A DNA stretch of 64,000 bases from Melanopsichium pennsylvanicum (Eukaryota > Basidiomycota > Ustilaginomycetes > Ustilaginales), in NCBI GenBank assembly GCA_900208305.1, contig OAPG01000013.1, forward strand, positions 615,550 to 679,549, read 5' to 3'. The notes beneath the pieces are model-generated. The model saw only the letters and a program-made list of their open reading frames with translations, was not told the origin of the DNA and made no database searches. The position numbers and the translations under genes were made by a program. Within the stretch, counting starts at the first letter, position 1. Each line of letters begins with the position of its first letter. Of the stretch, positions 41,576-53,610 are shown piece after piece.

Positions 41576-44500
41576 ATGGCGCCGCGGAAGAAGAATCCCG
41601 CCATCAAGTCGAGTGGCACCACCTCCTCCAAAGCATCGCCGCTTCCGGACTGGGTCAAAGGTGGAGGCCACAAACCACCGCCCTCGTACACAAAAGCTGC
41701 CAAACAGCAACAAGCACAGCAGCCCAAAGACGGTTCAGACTCCAAAGATGGCTTAAGCAGTACAGCGGCAGGACTCTCAGCAACTGGAGCAGGCCAGGGG
41801 CAGAGGGAGATGCTATTTCCCCCAGGCAGCAAGACGCCGCTCCACATGCTGTACGAACGAATCAACAAGCTGCCAGGATGGGAAAAGCCCATCGTCGAGC
41901 CACGCAGGCACAAGGATGGCTACAGCTGTATTGTCACACTCAAAAAAGTCAACAAGAGGGACGCTTCCAACCCGTTGACCGTCGTATTCGAGCCAAAGGA
42001 GCCGGGGCTTCGGCTGGAATGCCAGTCCAGCCTCGAAGCCAAGCATTGGGCTGCTACCTACGCGCTCTTCCGCATCTTCAACCATCTTTCTCTTAATCTC
42101 GCACTCCCACCAGGACCAAGAGATTACTGGATTAAGATGGAAGCATACAAGAAGAGCGCACCGAGCCACCAAGATTGGATGTGGGAATCGGAACCCTTCG
42201 AAGCTGCAGCCAAGAGGGACGCGGACAAGGCCAAGAAAGAGGCCGACAAGCAAGCTGCTACCGATGCAGTCAGCAGAGGTGGAGTCGGAATCGTCAATGG
42301 CAAGCTGAATGGTGCTGGCAAGCCGCTGAGCAAAGCTTGGCAAGAAGCCAGGGAGGTCAGACTGGCCAGCAAATTGCGAGAAAAGATCGAAGCAACCATC
42401 CGCAAAGCTATGAGTATCTTGCCTTCCGCCAGCACCGCTCCTTTGGATCTTGAAGAAGAGGATAAAGACGCGGATGCTGCAAATGGAGAGCTCACCGGCG
42501 CCAAGATGGATGCAATTCGCCTCGAACGGGAATTGACGTCGTACGGCTTCAGACGTGGACACGCGCGCAGTGCCATCTCCTGGTTGACTTCGGCGCGTAC
42601 TGCACTGTTGCATCAAACTGCATCCAGCACCTTCGGCGCAGCGTGTTTGTTAGATCCAATGCTTGCGTCCGCTGCCCAGCTTACCGACCGCGAAGCCGCG
42701 TTGGAGTATCTCATGCTCTACACTCCCGAAGAAGACCTGCCGACGAAATTCAAACCGAGCACATCTTCGGAGAGTTTCGTTACAGCTTCCAAGGCGGGCG
42801 CGGGTGGTGATGCGCTCGCAATTGGATGGGCTGTGGACAAACTCTCCAAGCAGGCTGGATTTCCGCGACACGCCGTTCAAAGAGTGTTCAAACGCATCGC
42901 CGCCGCTGATTGCTCGTTAGAGACAGAGATTCCAAGGACAGTGAAAGAAGGCTTGGCGCTGGAGATGCTACTGCGACAGATGGTCGGGTGGGACTCTGCC
43001 GAACAGACACAGCAAGGTTGGACGTCTGACGCGGTTCTTGATGCCACTCTTTCCTTCCCGGATGCGATTGGCGAGGCGGACAAAGGCGAAATCGAAAGTA
43101 AGCGTGCCGACGAACGCATGGCCGTTGAAGCGGTCCTGGGTGATGATCGGGTGGTGGTCCCATCCGAACACGAGCGGCTGAGTGCGCAAGATTACGACAT
43201 CACCATTGCGGGGCCTGGCACGCCTGCTGGTGGCAAGGAAGACATTCGTCTGCGCATTTCCTCCCATCCTCGAGCTCTTTACCCTGCTGCTCGCGACAAG
43301 TTGGAAATACACGCACTACCAGCATTCTTTGTCGTCTCCAAGACGCTGCCCTCGTATCTTAAGCTCGCTCTCACGCAACACCTGCTTCGGGCCTTCCAGG
43401 GCGATAACAAGCGGGCTGACTGGTTCGACGCTATCGAGTCTGGTGATGGCGGCGTGTTGCTAGGTTTGGTCGAGGAGCTAGAAAGCACATGGTCAAAGCT
43501 TGTCGACGATCCACCCCTGCTCAACCACGTCATGCGCTTCCTCGTTTTCACTGAGCAGGATGACGCGAGCGTGCAGGCCACACCAGAAACCTCACGTGCT
43601 GCCACTCCCATCACCGGTCAAGGCAGGATCAACAGTAAGCGCCGGAGTGGCGCGGGCAGGCCGCTGAAACGCGATCCTTTGATTGACTCTGAGCTGCAAC
43701 GCCAGCAGAAGCAGTTGCACACATCGCAAAGCTACTCCAAGCTGGATGCCATTCGAAGGTCTCTCCCCGCCTTATCTGCTGCAAGCCAGATCTTGGAGTT
43801 GATCCGCACAAACCGCGTTGTTATCATTGCTGGTGAGACAGGTTGTGGTAAGACGACGCAGGTACCGCAATACATCCTGGACGAAGCGATCGAAGCTGGA
43901 ACTGGAAGCGAGTGCAATATCGTGGTCACACAGCCCAGGCGTGTGAGTGCTATTGGCGTCGCCTCGCGAGTCGCTGTCGAGCGAGGTGAGGATCTGGACG
44001 GCAAGAAGAAGCCGGTCGCATCTGGTAGCTTGGTGGGCTACGCGATTCGTGGGGAACGTCGAGCTTCCAGAGAGTGCAGGCTACTATTCACCACTACCGG
44101 TTTGCTGCTTCGCAGGCTCGGTGCGGGAGGTGATACAGACCTGAGAGGTATCTCGCACGTGGTGGTGGACGAAGTGCATGAGCGAAATGTCGACTCAGAC
44201 TTCCTACTTCTCGAGCTGCGAGAACTGCTCAAGCGGAACAGCAAGATCAAAGTGGTGCTGATGAGTGCTACGATCAACCAGGAGACATTTGCGAGCTACT
44301 TTGGCAAAGCACCGTGCATATCTATCCCCGGCCGCACTTTCCCAGTGGAGGACTACTACCTCGAGGACATTGTACGCGATAGTGGATTTCGCCCCTCTGG
44401 CAACGAGTTCCGCTTCGGCGCACGCGGCGGGAAGCAGATCGAAGAAGAGATGGGCCAGCTTCGTTCGCATCTGCAGGCTCAGAACGTAGACGAGGAGACG

Positions 44501-46264
44501 ATAACGACGATCGAGAGCATTTCTCGCTCGGGCGGCAGGATCAGCTACGAGCTCATCGGGGCCGTTGTGCGATACGTGGTAGGAAGGGCCGAGAACGAAG
44601 AGCTCAGCGGAGCCGCAGACGCCAGTATAGGCGGAGCAGTGCTGGTCTTCTGCCCCGGTGTAGGTGAGATCAGACAAGCGATCGATGCCGTCTCAACTTC
44701 CTTGCGTGGGCAGAGCAAGGTGGAAATCCTTCCACTGCATGCCAATCTCACCCCAGACGAGCAACGAAAGGTGTTTCAGCCTGTGCGTGCTGGTTACCGC
44801 AAGATTGTCGTATCGACCAACGTTGCCGAAACATCGATCACCATTCCGGATGTTTCGTACGTGGTAGACACCGGAAGGGTCAAAGAGACACGCTTCGAGC
44901 CCGAGAGCGGTTTGACCAGGCTGGTCGAGTGCTGGGCTTCACGTGCGGCATGCAAGCAGCGACGTGGTCGTGCTGGTCGTGTTCGTGCTGGAGAGTGCTT
45001 CCGCCTATATTCGCGCTTTGTTGACGAGAAAAAGATGGCGGCGCAGCAGACACCTGAGATGCGTCGAGTACCGCTTGAGTCTCTCTTTTTGGCAGTCAAG
45101 TCGATGCGGGAGGACGAGGACGTCAAAGAATACCTCAACAAAGCATTGGACCCGCCTAGCTTGGCATCGATGGACGCAGCACTGAGCAACTTGATCGAGG
45201 CCGGTGCACTGCAAGCTGACAAGGCATACAAGAGCAGGCTGACGTCGTTAGGCAAGCACTTGTCACAATTGCCTCTGGATCTGCGATTGGCCAAATTATT
45301 GATCATGGGTACCATCTTTGGCTGCTTGGGACCGATGCTGACCGTGGCAAGCATCATGTCTTGCAAGCCGCTGTTCGCAGCACCTTACGAGAAAAGGGAA
45401 GAGGTGAGCAAAGCAAGGTCAAGCTTCGCAGCTCCTGGTTGCCGGAGTGATTTGCTTGCCGATGCAGCTGCCTTCGAACGGTGGCAGACGATGCGAGCGG
45501 AACGAAGATCCAATGGCGAGATCCGTGACTGGTGCGAGAGCAATTTTATCTCGCAGTCGACACTTCGCGATATCCAGACCAACAGATTGGAACTTCTTTC
45601 GCATCTGCAAGAGATGGGCTTTGTGCCCCAAAGCTACAGTCCTTTCGGCGTCTACGACGACGACGTATACGACAAGAATGCCAAGCATGCTGGCGTGCTT
45701 CGATCGGTCATCCTTGCTGGGCTGTGGCCAGCCTTGGTGCGTATCGATACACCGACAGCCAAATTCGACCAGTCATCGAGCGGCACGGTACAGAGAGAGG
45801 CAGAGGCCAGGCAGGTCAAGTACTTTGACCGAAACGGCCGCGTGTTTTTGCATCCATCGTCCACGCTCTTCAGCTGCAAGGGATTCGAATCTTCGTACCT
45901 CACCACCTTCGCTAAGAGTTCGACTGGCGCCGCCGCCGATTCCAAAGTGTACCTTCGCGATGCCACCGAAGTGCCCGTTTTTGGCTTGCTGTTGTTTGGA
46001 GGAAAGCTCAAGATCAATCACTTTGCGGGTGGAATTGTGATCGGATCTAATCAGGCGACCGAGAAGGGGAGCAAGGAGGAGAATTGGGTCAGACTTCGTG
46101 CGAATGCCAGGATCGGTGTGCTTTGCGCTCAGTTGCGAAGGCTGCTCGGCGCTGTTATGGATCACGCGATTGATGAACCACAGGACATGTTTGCCGCGCC
46201 AGGATGCAAGGATGTATTGGAGGTGTTTAGCGAAGTGCTGCAACGTGATGGTCTTGCCGCGTGA
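41576..46264 (+). CDS. DEAH/RHA-family RNA helicase, DHX29/DHX57-like
   Basis: The start at 41576 (GCCATGG context) gives 1562 residues; the frame is open 59 codons further upstream without conserved content. Order: basic low-complexity N-terminus, a UBA-like segment (about 315-355, LTSYGFRRGHARSAISWL), an RWD-like region (about 560-600), then the helicase. Motif I is GETGCGKT (K759), with TQPRRVSAI, DEVH (865-868), LMSAT, TNVAETSITIPDV and QRRGRAGRV, followed by HA2 and an OB-fold-like C-terminus. UBA and RWD before a DEVH helicase is the DHX29/DHX57/YLR419W arrangement; these act on structured RNA, DHX29 in 43S scanning. Motif Ia-VI spacing looks intact, so the enzyme should be active. No introns. 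Confidence 0.88.
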   Translation: MAPRKKNPAIKSSGTTSSKASPLPDWVKGGGHKPPPSYTKAAKQQQAQQPKDGSDSKDGLSSTAAGLSATGAGQGQREMLFPPGSKTPLHMLYERINKLPGWEKPIVEPRRHKDGYSCIVTLKKVNKRDASNPLTVVFEPKEPGLRLECQSSLEAKHWAATYALFRIFNHLSLNLALPPGPRDYWIKMEAYKKSAPSHQDWMWESEPFEAAAKRDADKAKKEADKQAATDAVSRGGVGIVNGKLNGAGKPLSKAWQEAREVRLASKLREKIEATIRKAMSILPSASTAPLDLEEEDKDADAANGELTGAKMDAIRLERELTSYGFRRGHARSAISWLTSARTALLHQTASSTFGAACLLDPMLASAAQLTDREAALEYLMLYTPEEDLPTKFKPSTSSESFVTASKAGAGGDALAIGWAVDKLSKQAGFPRHAVQRVFKRIAAADCSLETEIPRTVKEGLALEMLLRQMVGWDSAEQTQQGWTSDAVLDATLSFPDAIGEADKGEIESKRADERMAVEAVLGDDRVVVPSEHERLSAQDYDITIAGPGTPAGGKEDIRLRISSHPRALYPAARDKLEIHALPAFFVVSKTLPSYLKLALTQHLLRAFQGDNKRADWFDAIESGDGGVLLGLVEELESTWSKLVDDPPLLNHVMRFLVFTEQDDASVQATPETSRAATPITGQGRINSKRRSGAGRPLKRDPLIDSELQRQQKQLHTSQSYSKLDAIRRSLPALSAASQILELIRTNRVVIIAGETGCGKTTQVPQYILDEAIEAGTGSECNIVVTQPRRVSAIGVASRVAVERGEDLDGKKKPVASGSLVGYAIRGERRASRECRLLFTTTGLLLRRLGAGGDTDLRGISHVVVDEVHERNVDSDFLLLELRELLKRNSKIKVVLMSATINQETFASYFGKAPCISIPGRTFPVEDYYLEDIVRDSGFRPSGNEFRFGARGGKQIEEEMGQLRSHLQAQNVDEETITTIESISRSGGRISYELIGAVVRYVVGRAENEELSGAADASIGGAVLVFCPGVGEIRQAIDAVSTSLRGQSKVEILPLHANLTPDEQRKVFQPVRAGYRKIVVSTNVAETSITIPDVSYVVDTGRVKETRFEPESGLTRLVECWASRAACKQRRGRAGRVRAGECFRLYSRFVDEKKMAAQQTPEMRRVPLESLFLAVKSMREDEDVKEYLNKALDPPSLASMDAALSNLIEAGALQADKAYKSRLTSLGKHLSQLPLDLRLAKLLIMGTIFGCLGPMLTVASIMSCKPLFAAPYEKREEVSKARSSFAAPGCRSDLLADAAAFERWQTMRAERRSNGEIRDWCESNFISQSTLRDIQTNRLELLSHLQEMGFVPQSYSPFGVYDDDVYDKNAKHAGVLRSVILAGLWPALVRIDTPTAKFDQSSSGTVQREAEARQVKYFDRNGRVFLHPSSTLFSCKGFESSYLTTFAKSSTGAAADSKVYLRDATEVPVFGLLLFGGKLKINHFAGGIVIGSNQATEKGSKEENWVRLRANARIGVLCAQLRRLLGAVMDHAIDEPQDMFAAPGCKDVLEVFSEVLQRDGLAA

Positions 46265-48719
46265 GCCACACCTTTCACACAATCGTCATATCAAGACTCG
46301 ATTGTTTGAAGGCAGAACCACAAGCTAGGAGAATGAATGCTGGCAAGGTCGCACAAATTGAGCTCGATTCGAGCTTGATCATATTGCCAGCACAGCCAGA
46401 TGGAGTTAAGGGCCAAACAACAAGCTCAGCGATACTCTCAGTCACAGAGGAAGATTATGTTTATCAGAGCAAACAAATGTCGAACCAAAGCAAATGTATT
46501 TGTTGATCTGATTGGTGCTCGCGAGCGGCCGCGATAGCCTGCCTTCTCTCAGGCAGGCGTATCCAGTATACCGGTGCCAATCACGACAGATCGGCCTGAC
46601 GCGAGCAGATACGGGCGCTCAGACCTCCAACAGCATTCGCTTTCCATCAGCATCGGCTTTGAGGGTGGGAACACCTGTCAACGCAAATTCACCTCAACAG
46701 ACACGGAATGAAAGGAGTCGCATGTGCGACAATCAAAGTGGGACGAGTCCTGAGCGCATAAAGTTGCACATTTGAGATGTCACCATCCAGTATACTGTAC
46801 ATTAAGGTTGAAGTTCGTGCTCCGCTGGTCACATTATTTGCACCCCTATCCACCTTGAGCCGGCGAGATTCCCTACGACAATGATACGGCGAGCTCGACA
46901 AGGAGATGCTCAATGCCTCAAATTAGATCACTGCATAGTGCCACCGGCGTGTGTGAAAGGACTGCTCTGCCTCGGCAAGGACAGGCGTAAGAAGGAATGA
47001 AGTTGCGCCGCAGAGCGAGCGGAGTAATGTCCCATCTTTGCTCCAAGCCAATGGAGCAGATCTGCAAGTGCTGAGAAGGGACAATCTATGACTATGCATG
47101 CAACAGCTTGCAAGTCTTTTTAAGCTGGGCTACGCTGGCTAAAAAATCGCTTCAAAGTTTGTCTGCGCATACCTAGTCTTTCTGCATCTCTAGTCACATA
47201 CACACTCAGCACCACCTGGCCTGTCTCTCAATGAATCTCAACAGCACGGCCTAGCGCCGTATCATTCGATTTGAATAATCCAGCACTTCGTTCACTCTCG
47301 CTACGCCACTCATCTTCTGACCTTGCAGTGCATATTTTTTAGCAGTGAGGCCATGCTCTTGGGTGCCGCAACGCTGTCTGTGGTTTGGCTGCTGGTCTAT
47401 GACAACGAAAAGTGCCAATGCGTCTTCAAGCGGCAATAAGCTCTTCACCTCCCAACGACAAATTCGGCGCAGAATGAGCAGGATGCTGGTTGCCAGCCTC
47501 ATCCTTGTCATGACGTTGCTGTCCCTGAGGTCATCGCGCCTCCATCATGACCGCGTACTACCAGCGAGCATGTGTACAGCAGATCAAAGCCTCAAATGTA
47601 CACCCTGACTCAAGCTTAGGGTTTCCTGCTCACACTCCATCCTGGATGGTACAGAGCAGATCGAAGAACTGCATGCACCGCAACAACAAAGCCGCGGAAC
47701 TACCTGGCCGTTCGTGTATACGTAATGAGCCGGGCTGTGTGGGCCTAAACGACGACTTTAAGACGATCATGTTGATAGATTTTTTGCGGTGGATCGAGGT
47801 TGTTCGAGCAAGCAAGGCTTGCCTTCCACCATTCAAAAGCACAGTCTCGTCCAGTTCATGTTGACGCCTCTGTCTATGTCCATGTCTTGCCCTAGTCTCT
47901 CGTCATGGTCGTCCTTCCTGTTGCTGAGCTCGCCACAGCTAGCAAGTGCCAGCAAAGTAACTCTCTCCGTTCTTGCACTTCGCCCGCTATTTGTTGCTCT
48001 CCGTTGCGCCCATCGGGCCCCTTTAACGGGGTGTGGAGACTCATTGAGCTTTGATAGCACAGATCTTACTGATCGCAAATCAGTCGTGAATGCATTTCCC
48101 TAGTCTTCTGTGAGAGCTTTGCTGAGCTGGAACTCTCTGTCAACCAGTCGCGTTGCCAACATACGGGCAGAACGTAGCAGCTCGACTTTCTTCAAACATA
48201 CCCGAGAATGCTGACTTGCTCCCTCGCATATGATGCGCAACACACCGGGCATGATCCTGTGTACAAACAAGCGATGGAGATCCACCCAAACAAGCTGTGC
48301 AGTAGCGTGTGAAGCTGTGGATAGATTGCAGAGGCACTTGCAGGGAAATTAGGAGAAAACCGTCAGGAGAAGAGTCGCCATCAAAAAACAATTGAAATCT
48401 TTTCTGCCCAAAAGTGCAATCAAATCGATCGCTTCATCGATTGGCTGTGCGTTACAGCAGATCCGGCCAAGTATTGACCGTCCTGCTCCAGGAAGATTGT
48501 ACAATAGGCATGCACATCGACGATAGAGACGGGCGTGTTGGCAAAGACGTGTGGTTGTCACACGAGCCATGATTTCAAAATCGGTAACTTAGTTGCTTTT
48601 CCACTTCATATCATCCTATCTCTGCACTTCAAGCACTTCAAGTCGGATTGGAAACGTTACTCGTATTGCGCACCGAACTGTTACGAGGGAACAACCTCTT
48701 CTATGCTATTTTCTAACCT
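46265..48719. other. 2.5 kb convergent intergenic region
   Basis: Lies between the stops of the helicase and myosin I genes. That is unusually long for two 3' ends, so an unrecognised RNA or short spliced gene is possible. Short frames (for example minus 47251-47511) have no family I recognise. No tRNA-like structure was found by eye. Confidence 0.4.
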
Positions 48720-51700
48720 CTAACGACGGGGTGGCGTAGGAGGAATGGCCCTTCCATTTGTGGCACCTGCAGGCTTGGGTGCGACGGGTGGCTTGGCAGC
48801 GATGGGCGGCGCTGCCCCGTTACTAGCTCCATTTCCATTTGCTGCTGCAGCTGCAGCTGCGTTCTCTGCCTTCTTCTTGGCTAATACTGCTGCAAATCCA
48901 CCGGGTGCACCGAGACCAGGCATGACAGCGACAGGGGCAGCGGTGGCATCTGCCTGTACTGCGGCAGGTCGTTCATGTGGCCTAGCTCCAGCAGGTGCAG
49001 TCTTGGCCGCAGGCTTGGGCTTGATAGCCGGAACGGCTCCGCCAAAGGCGGGCTTTGCGGCCACTGCAGGCCGGTTGTTTGGCGTGGACGAGCCAGATTT
49101 AGTCGCCGCGGGAGCAGCGGGAGGTGCTCGCTTCACGGGTGGAGCAGGAGCAGCTTTCGGCGTTGGCGGAGCTTGTGGGATGAGCTCGAGATAGTTGGAA
49201 GGTGCCCAGCCTTCGACACCATTCTTCTTGACAAGCCACCATCCAGAGCCAGTTTCGTCTTTTTGCGTGACTACAACCACGTCGTCCTTTTCCAGTGCCA
49301 TCTCGCCGGCATTCTCGGTGGTGAAGGCATAAAGCGCCTTGTACTTGAGGACCTCAGGTTCGGTAGGTGCAGCCGCTACTGGGGGAGAAGGAAGTGATGG
49401 AGCGCTGCGGCCTGCACCGGCACCAGCACCTGCACTCGCTGTTGCGATGGCTGCAGCTGGGGGAGCAGCGGCGCTGGCTGTACCGCTACCAGGAAGCTTG
49501 GCGGGCGTCGGCGTGGAGCGTGGTATGGCTCGGGGTTTGGGCTTGTTGTTGGGATTGGACGGACCACCCGCTCGCAGCAATTTTCCTGAGGTGATGGGTC
49601 GAACCAGACCTGCCTTCTTCTTGGGAGCAGGTCTGGAGACGCTGTTGGCGGGTTCACCAGTACAGACCGAAACAGTGCTGCTCTTGTAGACATCGTCATT
49701 CTTGACCATCTCGTCCTTCTTGAAAGTGATATGAGCCTTCTTGTCCTTCTTCTTGGTGTATTCGAGGCTGTTCGAGATGATGACGTTTACAGCGCCGTTG
49801 GTCCTCTGCAGTAGGTGCGTGACGAGCTCGGTCTTGAAGTAGCAGTGAAAGAGGGGATCGGCTTCTGCAGCATTGGTGACGTTGAGCACAGCCCAATCAT
49901 CACGGAGATTCGACAAGCCGACAGCCGAGATGGATCCAAGGTTGATACGTCTTTCGCACGTGGTCGAGACCTGATTGTTGACCATTTGTGTAACGAGAAT
50001 GTAGATTGCCTTGTCAGTCAAGATCAGGAAGCGTGGACTGCGTACACTCGATCGACCGAGACGCGAGACGAGCACCTGGATACGGCTGCTGAATGCGACA
50101 CTCTCGCCTGGGCCCATGCCGGAAGCTTGTCGAAGCATCTGACCCTCCGCGCTTCCTCCACCTTTGCCATTAGATCCGCCAACATCGAGGTAATCTCCCA
50201 TGAAACGACGCGTTCCGAGCAAACTGAACCTTCTGCGCTCCTTGCGACCGGCGAGCACCTGGTGACCGTAATCTCGCAGCTGGATGTACTGGAGACCTTC
50301 TTTGTTGTTTTTCCACATGCGCTGAATCCGTCTGGCGCACTCCTCCTTGTAGCGAAGGTAGTTGCGGTACGCGCGCTGGATACGCATGGCCATATTGTGC
50401 CAATAGCGGTCGCGCATGGTCTCGAGCGCGAAGAGAGTCTCGGGATTCTTGATGAAGGCCTTGGTGACACCCATCTGCCACTCCTCGCGTGCGATTCCTG
50501 TGTCGATGAGAATGCGCTCGCATCCACTACGAACGTCTCCCTGCCAGGTGTACTCTCCGGCATACGAGGTACTGGGCGACAAGAGATAGAATCGCTCGAC
50601 CATCTTTTCGAAGGTGTTTCGGTACGCGAAACCGGCTCGTCGCACACGGATGTTCTCCTGCAGACCGAGGTACTTGATCTGGTGAAGAATCGCCTGAGTG
50701 TCGTACTCGGTCGGGCTCTTGTTCTGATTCGGCTTGATGGTACGGATGTAGGAAGGCTGGGCGCGCATGAGATTCTCGACCAGAGCGTTTGCACTAGCCT
50801 TGATACGATCACCAGCGGTCGGAGGACGCTTTTTGCTGTTAGGGTCAGGACGGTCAGGGAAGAGCTTCTGAAGATACGGGTTGGCGCTCGAGTCGACGAG
50901 ATCCAGGATATCCTTGAGGAGCGAATCCTTGTTCTTGTCGGTCATGCCCTGAACGTTGTACATGACATCACCAGCATAGTGCTTGATCAAGAACTTGGTG
51001 CCACGCGAGTCGAAGTGAGGGTTGGAAGAAAGCATGCCGGTCCGCTGGATGAACGAGTTGTCGGCAGCGGTGGGATCAGCGTGGGCGGTGGCGCAAGCAT
51101 CGTTGAGAGCGGAGAAGATGCCTGGAGGACGCTTCTCTTCGATGAGGTCGCACACAATCTTGTTATTGAAGTACTTGATGGGGGTCCATTGAATCTGCTC
51201 GTAAGCGTATTCCTCCTGTTCCTTCTTCAAAGTAAGTTCGATGAAGATCTGCTGAAGCTTCTCGTTTACGTAGTTGATGCAGAGCTGCTCGAACGAGTTG
51301 TTGTCAAAGATCTCAAAACCATAGATATCGAGTACTCCAATTACGTTGGAGCTCTCGATTCTTGGATTCATGGATCGGTTGATGCGTTCCACGATCCAGT
51401 CGAACATGTTGTTGTAGATGGCCTTTGCAAGAGCGTCTCGCGCGGCTGCAGCTTGAGTAGGGTTGAGGGGGACCTCGTAGACGGAACCTCTTCTTCCACC
51501 ACGCTGGGTCTCCACGATACGCTGTGTCAAGGCCTTCGTGACGTTGCCGGCATCGACTTCTAGGAGGTAGGCTACAAAGTCTGGTACGCCGGGGTCTGAG
51601 ATCTCTGCATTTCCCTCCTGGTTTTCCACGTACTGCACGTTGCCGATCCACAGAATGGTGGCAATCATACGGAAGATGTTGTCTTGCTCATCGGCTGTGA

Positions 51701-52583
51701 GACCGATGGTGTTCATGGCGCTGATGGTCTCCTTGTAGTCGGCATGGTCATCGATACCATTGACATCGAGGCACTGGCTGTTGGCGGTGTATGCATACGC
51801 CTCGGGGCCCTGAATGCCATAATTGTCGCGATGAGCTGCCGAAGCCGCCTTGGTGAACTGGTAGAAGATGTGAAAGTTGCGCTCGTCGCGGATTTGCTGC
51901 ACGACGCGATTCTTTTCGAGCAGATAGTTAGTGATGTTGGCGCCTATGGGCTCGCCGTGTGCGTTAAACATGATTTCGAGGTACTTGCCGTGTCGAGACG
52001 AGTTATTGTTTCTGAGCGTCTTGGCACAACCAAAGCTCTCGAGGAGCGGGTTGGTGGCAAGCACCATATCCTTGACATCTTGAATCCCACTGTTGGAGCC
52101 ACCACTAACGGCAGCAATGTACTGCATGATACGCTTTGCAGCTTCCGTCTTTCCTGCACCAGACTCGCCCGAGATGATGACGCACTGGTTCTCCTTGTAT
52201 GCGTTCATGTTGTAGTATGCGCCTTCGGCGATGGCAAACACATGAGGTGTCATCTCGAGACGGTTCTTGCCACGATAGGTTTGGAGGATCTTATCGGTGT
52301 AGATACCGAGATCACGGAAGGGGTTGACCGAGATGAGCACATTGCCAATGTAGGTGTAGATCTCTGCGTTCTGGAAACGCTTTTGCAGGTTTTCGTTGAT
52401 GGCCTCGTTGGTAACTTTGGAGAGTAGTGTCATGTCCGACACTCCAGCCTGTGGCTTTTTGAAACCTTCTCTCCAATCTGCCCTTGCGACACCACCTTTC
52501 GATGCACCACCAACGGATTTGGAGGGTGGTGGCTTGGAGACAGCGCCTGCCTTTTTGGCTCCGGCCTTTTTCGAGATGGCCAT
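48720..52583 (-). CDS. MYO5: Class I myosin (Myo3/Myo5-type)
   Basis: 1287 residues, intronless. The motor domain (about 35-730) has the P-loop GESGAGKT (139-146), [10 protein letters not shown] switch I, DIYGFEIF switch II, and a phosphorylatable TEDS-site serine, S367 in RRGSVYEV. Two IQ motifs (about 750-790) follow, then the basic TH1 membrane-binding tail (about 820-1010). A Pro/Ala-rich TH2 follows, with an SH3 domain at about 1078-1132 ([20 protein letters not shown]...GWWLV...APSNYLELI). The last ~150 residues are Ala/Pro-rich and end PPTPPRR. Such myosins drive actin assembly at endocytic patches and polarised growth. The acidic Arp2/3-binding tail of ascomycete homologues is not visible. 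Confidence 0.94.
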   Translation of the reverse strand: MAISKKAGAKKAGAVSKPPPSKSVGGASKGGVARADWREGFKKPQAGVSDMTLLSKVTNEAINENLQKRFQNAEIYTYIGNVLISVNPFRDLGIYTDKILQTYRGKNRLEMTPHVFAIAEGAYYNMNAYKENQCVIISGESGAGKTEAAKRIMQYIAAVSGGSNSGIQDVKDMVLATNPLLESFGCAKTLRNNNSSRHGKYLEIMFNAHGEPIGANITNYLLEKNRVVQQIRDERNFHIFYQFTKAASAAHRDNYGIQGPEAYAYTANSQCLDVNGIDDHADYKETISAMNTIGLTADEQDNIFRMIATILWIGNVQYVENQEGNAEISDPGVPDFVAYLLEVDAGNVTKALTQRIVETQRGGRRGSVYEVPLNPTQAAAARDALAKAIYNNMFDWIVERINRSMNPRIESSNVIGVLDIYGFEIFDNNSFEQLCINYVNEKLQQIFIELTLKKEQEEYAYEQIQWTPIKYFNNKIVCDLIEEKRPPGIFSALNDACATAHADPTAADNSFIQRTGMLSSNPHFDSRGTKFLIKHYAGDVMYNVQGMTDKNKDSLLKDILDLVDSSANPYLQKLFPDRPDPNSKKRPPTAGDRIKASANALVENLMRAQPSYIRTIKPNQNKSPTEYDTQAILHQIKYLGLQENIRVRRAGFAYRNTFEKMVERFYLLSPSTSYAGEYTWQGDVRSGCERILIDTGIAREEWQMGVTKAFIKNPETLFALETMRDRYWHNMAMRIQRAYRNYLRYKEECARRIQRMWKNNKEGLQYIQLRDYGHQVLAGRKERRRFSLLGTRRFMGDYLDVGGSNGKGGGSAEGQMLRQASGMGPGESVAFSSRIQVLVSRLGRSSVRSPRFLILTDKAIYILVTQMVNNQVSTTCERRINLGSISAVGLSNLRDDWAVLNVTNAAEADPLFHCYFKTELVTHLLQRTNGAVNVIISNSLEYTKKKDKKAHITFKKDEMVKNDDVYKSSTVSVCTGEPANSVSRPAPKKKAGLVRPITSGKLLRAGGPSNPNNKPKPRAIPRSTPTPAKLPGSGTASAAAPPAAAIATASAGAGAGAGRSAPSLPSPPVAAAPTEPEVLKYKALYAFTTENAGEMALEKDDVVVVTQKDETGSGWWLVKKNGVEGWAPSNYLELIPQAPPTPKAAPAPPVKRAPPAAPAATKSGSSTPNNRPAVAAKPAFGGAVPAIKPKPAAKTAPAGARPHERPAAVQADATAAPVAVMPGLGAPGGFAAVLAKKKAENAAAAAAANGNGASNGAAPPIAAKPPVAPKPAGATNGRAIPPTPPRR

Positions 52584-53610
52584 GATGTATAGGTGTTGCG
52601 ATCGATGAGATGGATGATGGCGACGAGAGGCAAGGCGGGATATCCGAAGTCTTTAGTCAGAGTCGGACGGAATTGACTGGAGACGAAGGCCTGCCGGATA
52701 TCCCGACAGATGGAGCGTGCTAAAAGGAATGACGACTACCAAAAAGCCAGCAGAGCGTCGGATTGTGACAACGGAAGAAACGACGTGAAGGCGTAATGAG
52801 AGCGTGATGGATGAAGGAAGGAGAACTTCAGAAAGCGGGGACGACGCAAGAAGGAAGGTTCAAGGATGTGGCAGGCTGATTTACTGTCAGAGTCAGTGTG
52901 CGGTCGGGCGCATCCGACGTGCGGATGGATGGCTGCTCGATTTCCACACTGCAAAGGGTCCGTCCGATTGGCAGACTGAGCAAGTAGTGGGGAAAGAGAC
53001 AGGCTCGAGGCTGCGTCTCTCACTCATACTCTTGTTGTGCCCAGCGCTGGCCCAACCCCGGCTCTGATCGCACAGACCATGTTGCGGAAAATCCAATTAT
53101 TGTATCTTGTCTCGATCTGTGTAGTGTGAGTCCACTTTACAGTAGATTTATTCCTCCTGCCATAGGGGGGTTTTGGGACTACCAAATTTGACTTTTTTGT
53201 GAGCCAAATTTCTCTCTAATCACATTTTTAGCTTCTTGTCTTCTGCTCATGGATTAGGGAGGTTTTGGGACAACCAAATTTGAGTTTTTTTGTGAGCCAA
53301 ATTTCTCTATAATCACATCTTAGCTTTTTGTCTTCCGCTCATGGACCTAGCGCAAGTCAAATTGGACCCTTTTTAGCTCATGGAATATGGCTTTTATTGA
53401 GCCAAATCTCTAAGCTTCATGTCATGAGTTGCTTGTGCCAGACCTGCAGACGCCAAAAATTGCCAGAAATTTGACTGTACTTGATGAATTGAGGCTTTGC
53501 ATTCTTTGAGTTGTGTGCGCATGAGCAACTGATGGTTTATGTACATTGAGTGAAGTGCAAGTAAAATGCCTAGTGCTGTTGAACATTTGCGTCCAAGGTT
53601 GACTGACTCC
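52584..53610. other. Myosin promoter and transition to subtelomeric repeats
   Basis: About 500 bp of myosin upstream region, then from about 53113 an AT-rich, CpG-poor stretch containing a 92 bp tandem repeat. No gene. Confidence 0.5.
53162..53346. repeat. 92 bp tandem repeat, two copies
   Basis: Copies start at 53164 and 53256. Each runs AGGG(G/A)GGTTTTGGGAC(T/A)ACC, TTTTTTTGTGAGCCAAATTTCTC and a TGTCTTC(T/C)GCTCATGGA end. A degraded third piece (AGCTCATGGA, GAGCCAAATCTCTA) extends to about 53415. Confidence 0.85.

Noticed and set aside
47251..47511. 86-residue minus-strand frame in the helicase-myosin gap
   Set aside because: Looked protein-like at its C-terminus, but no family, start context or flanking exon could be supported.
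49815..51563. 582-residue plus-strand frame opposite myosin I
   Set aside because: Shadow of the motor-domain codons; no family features.
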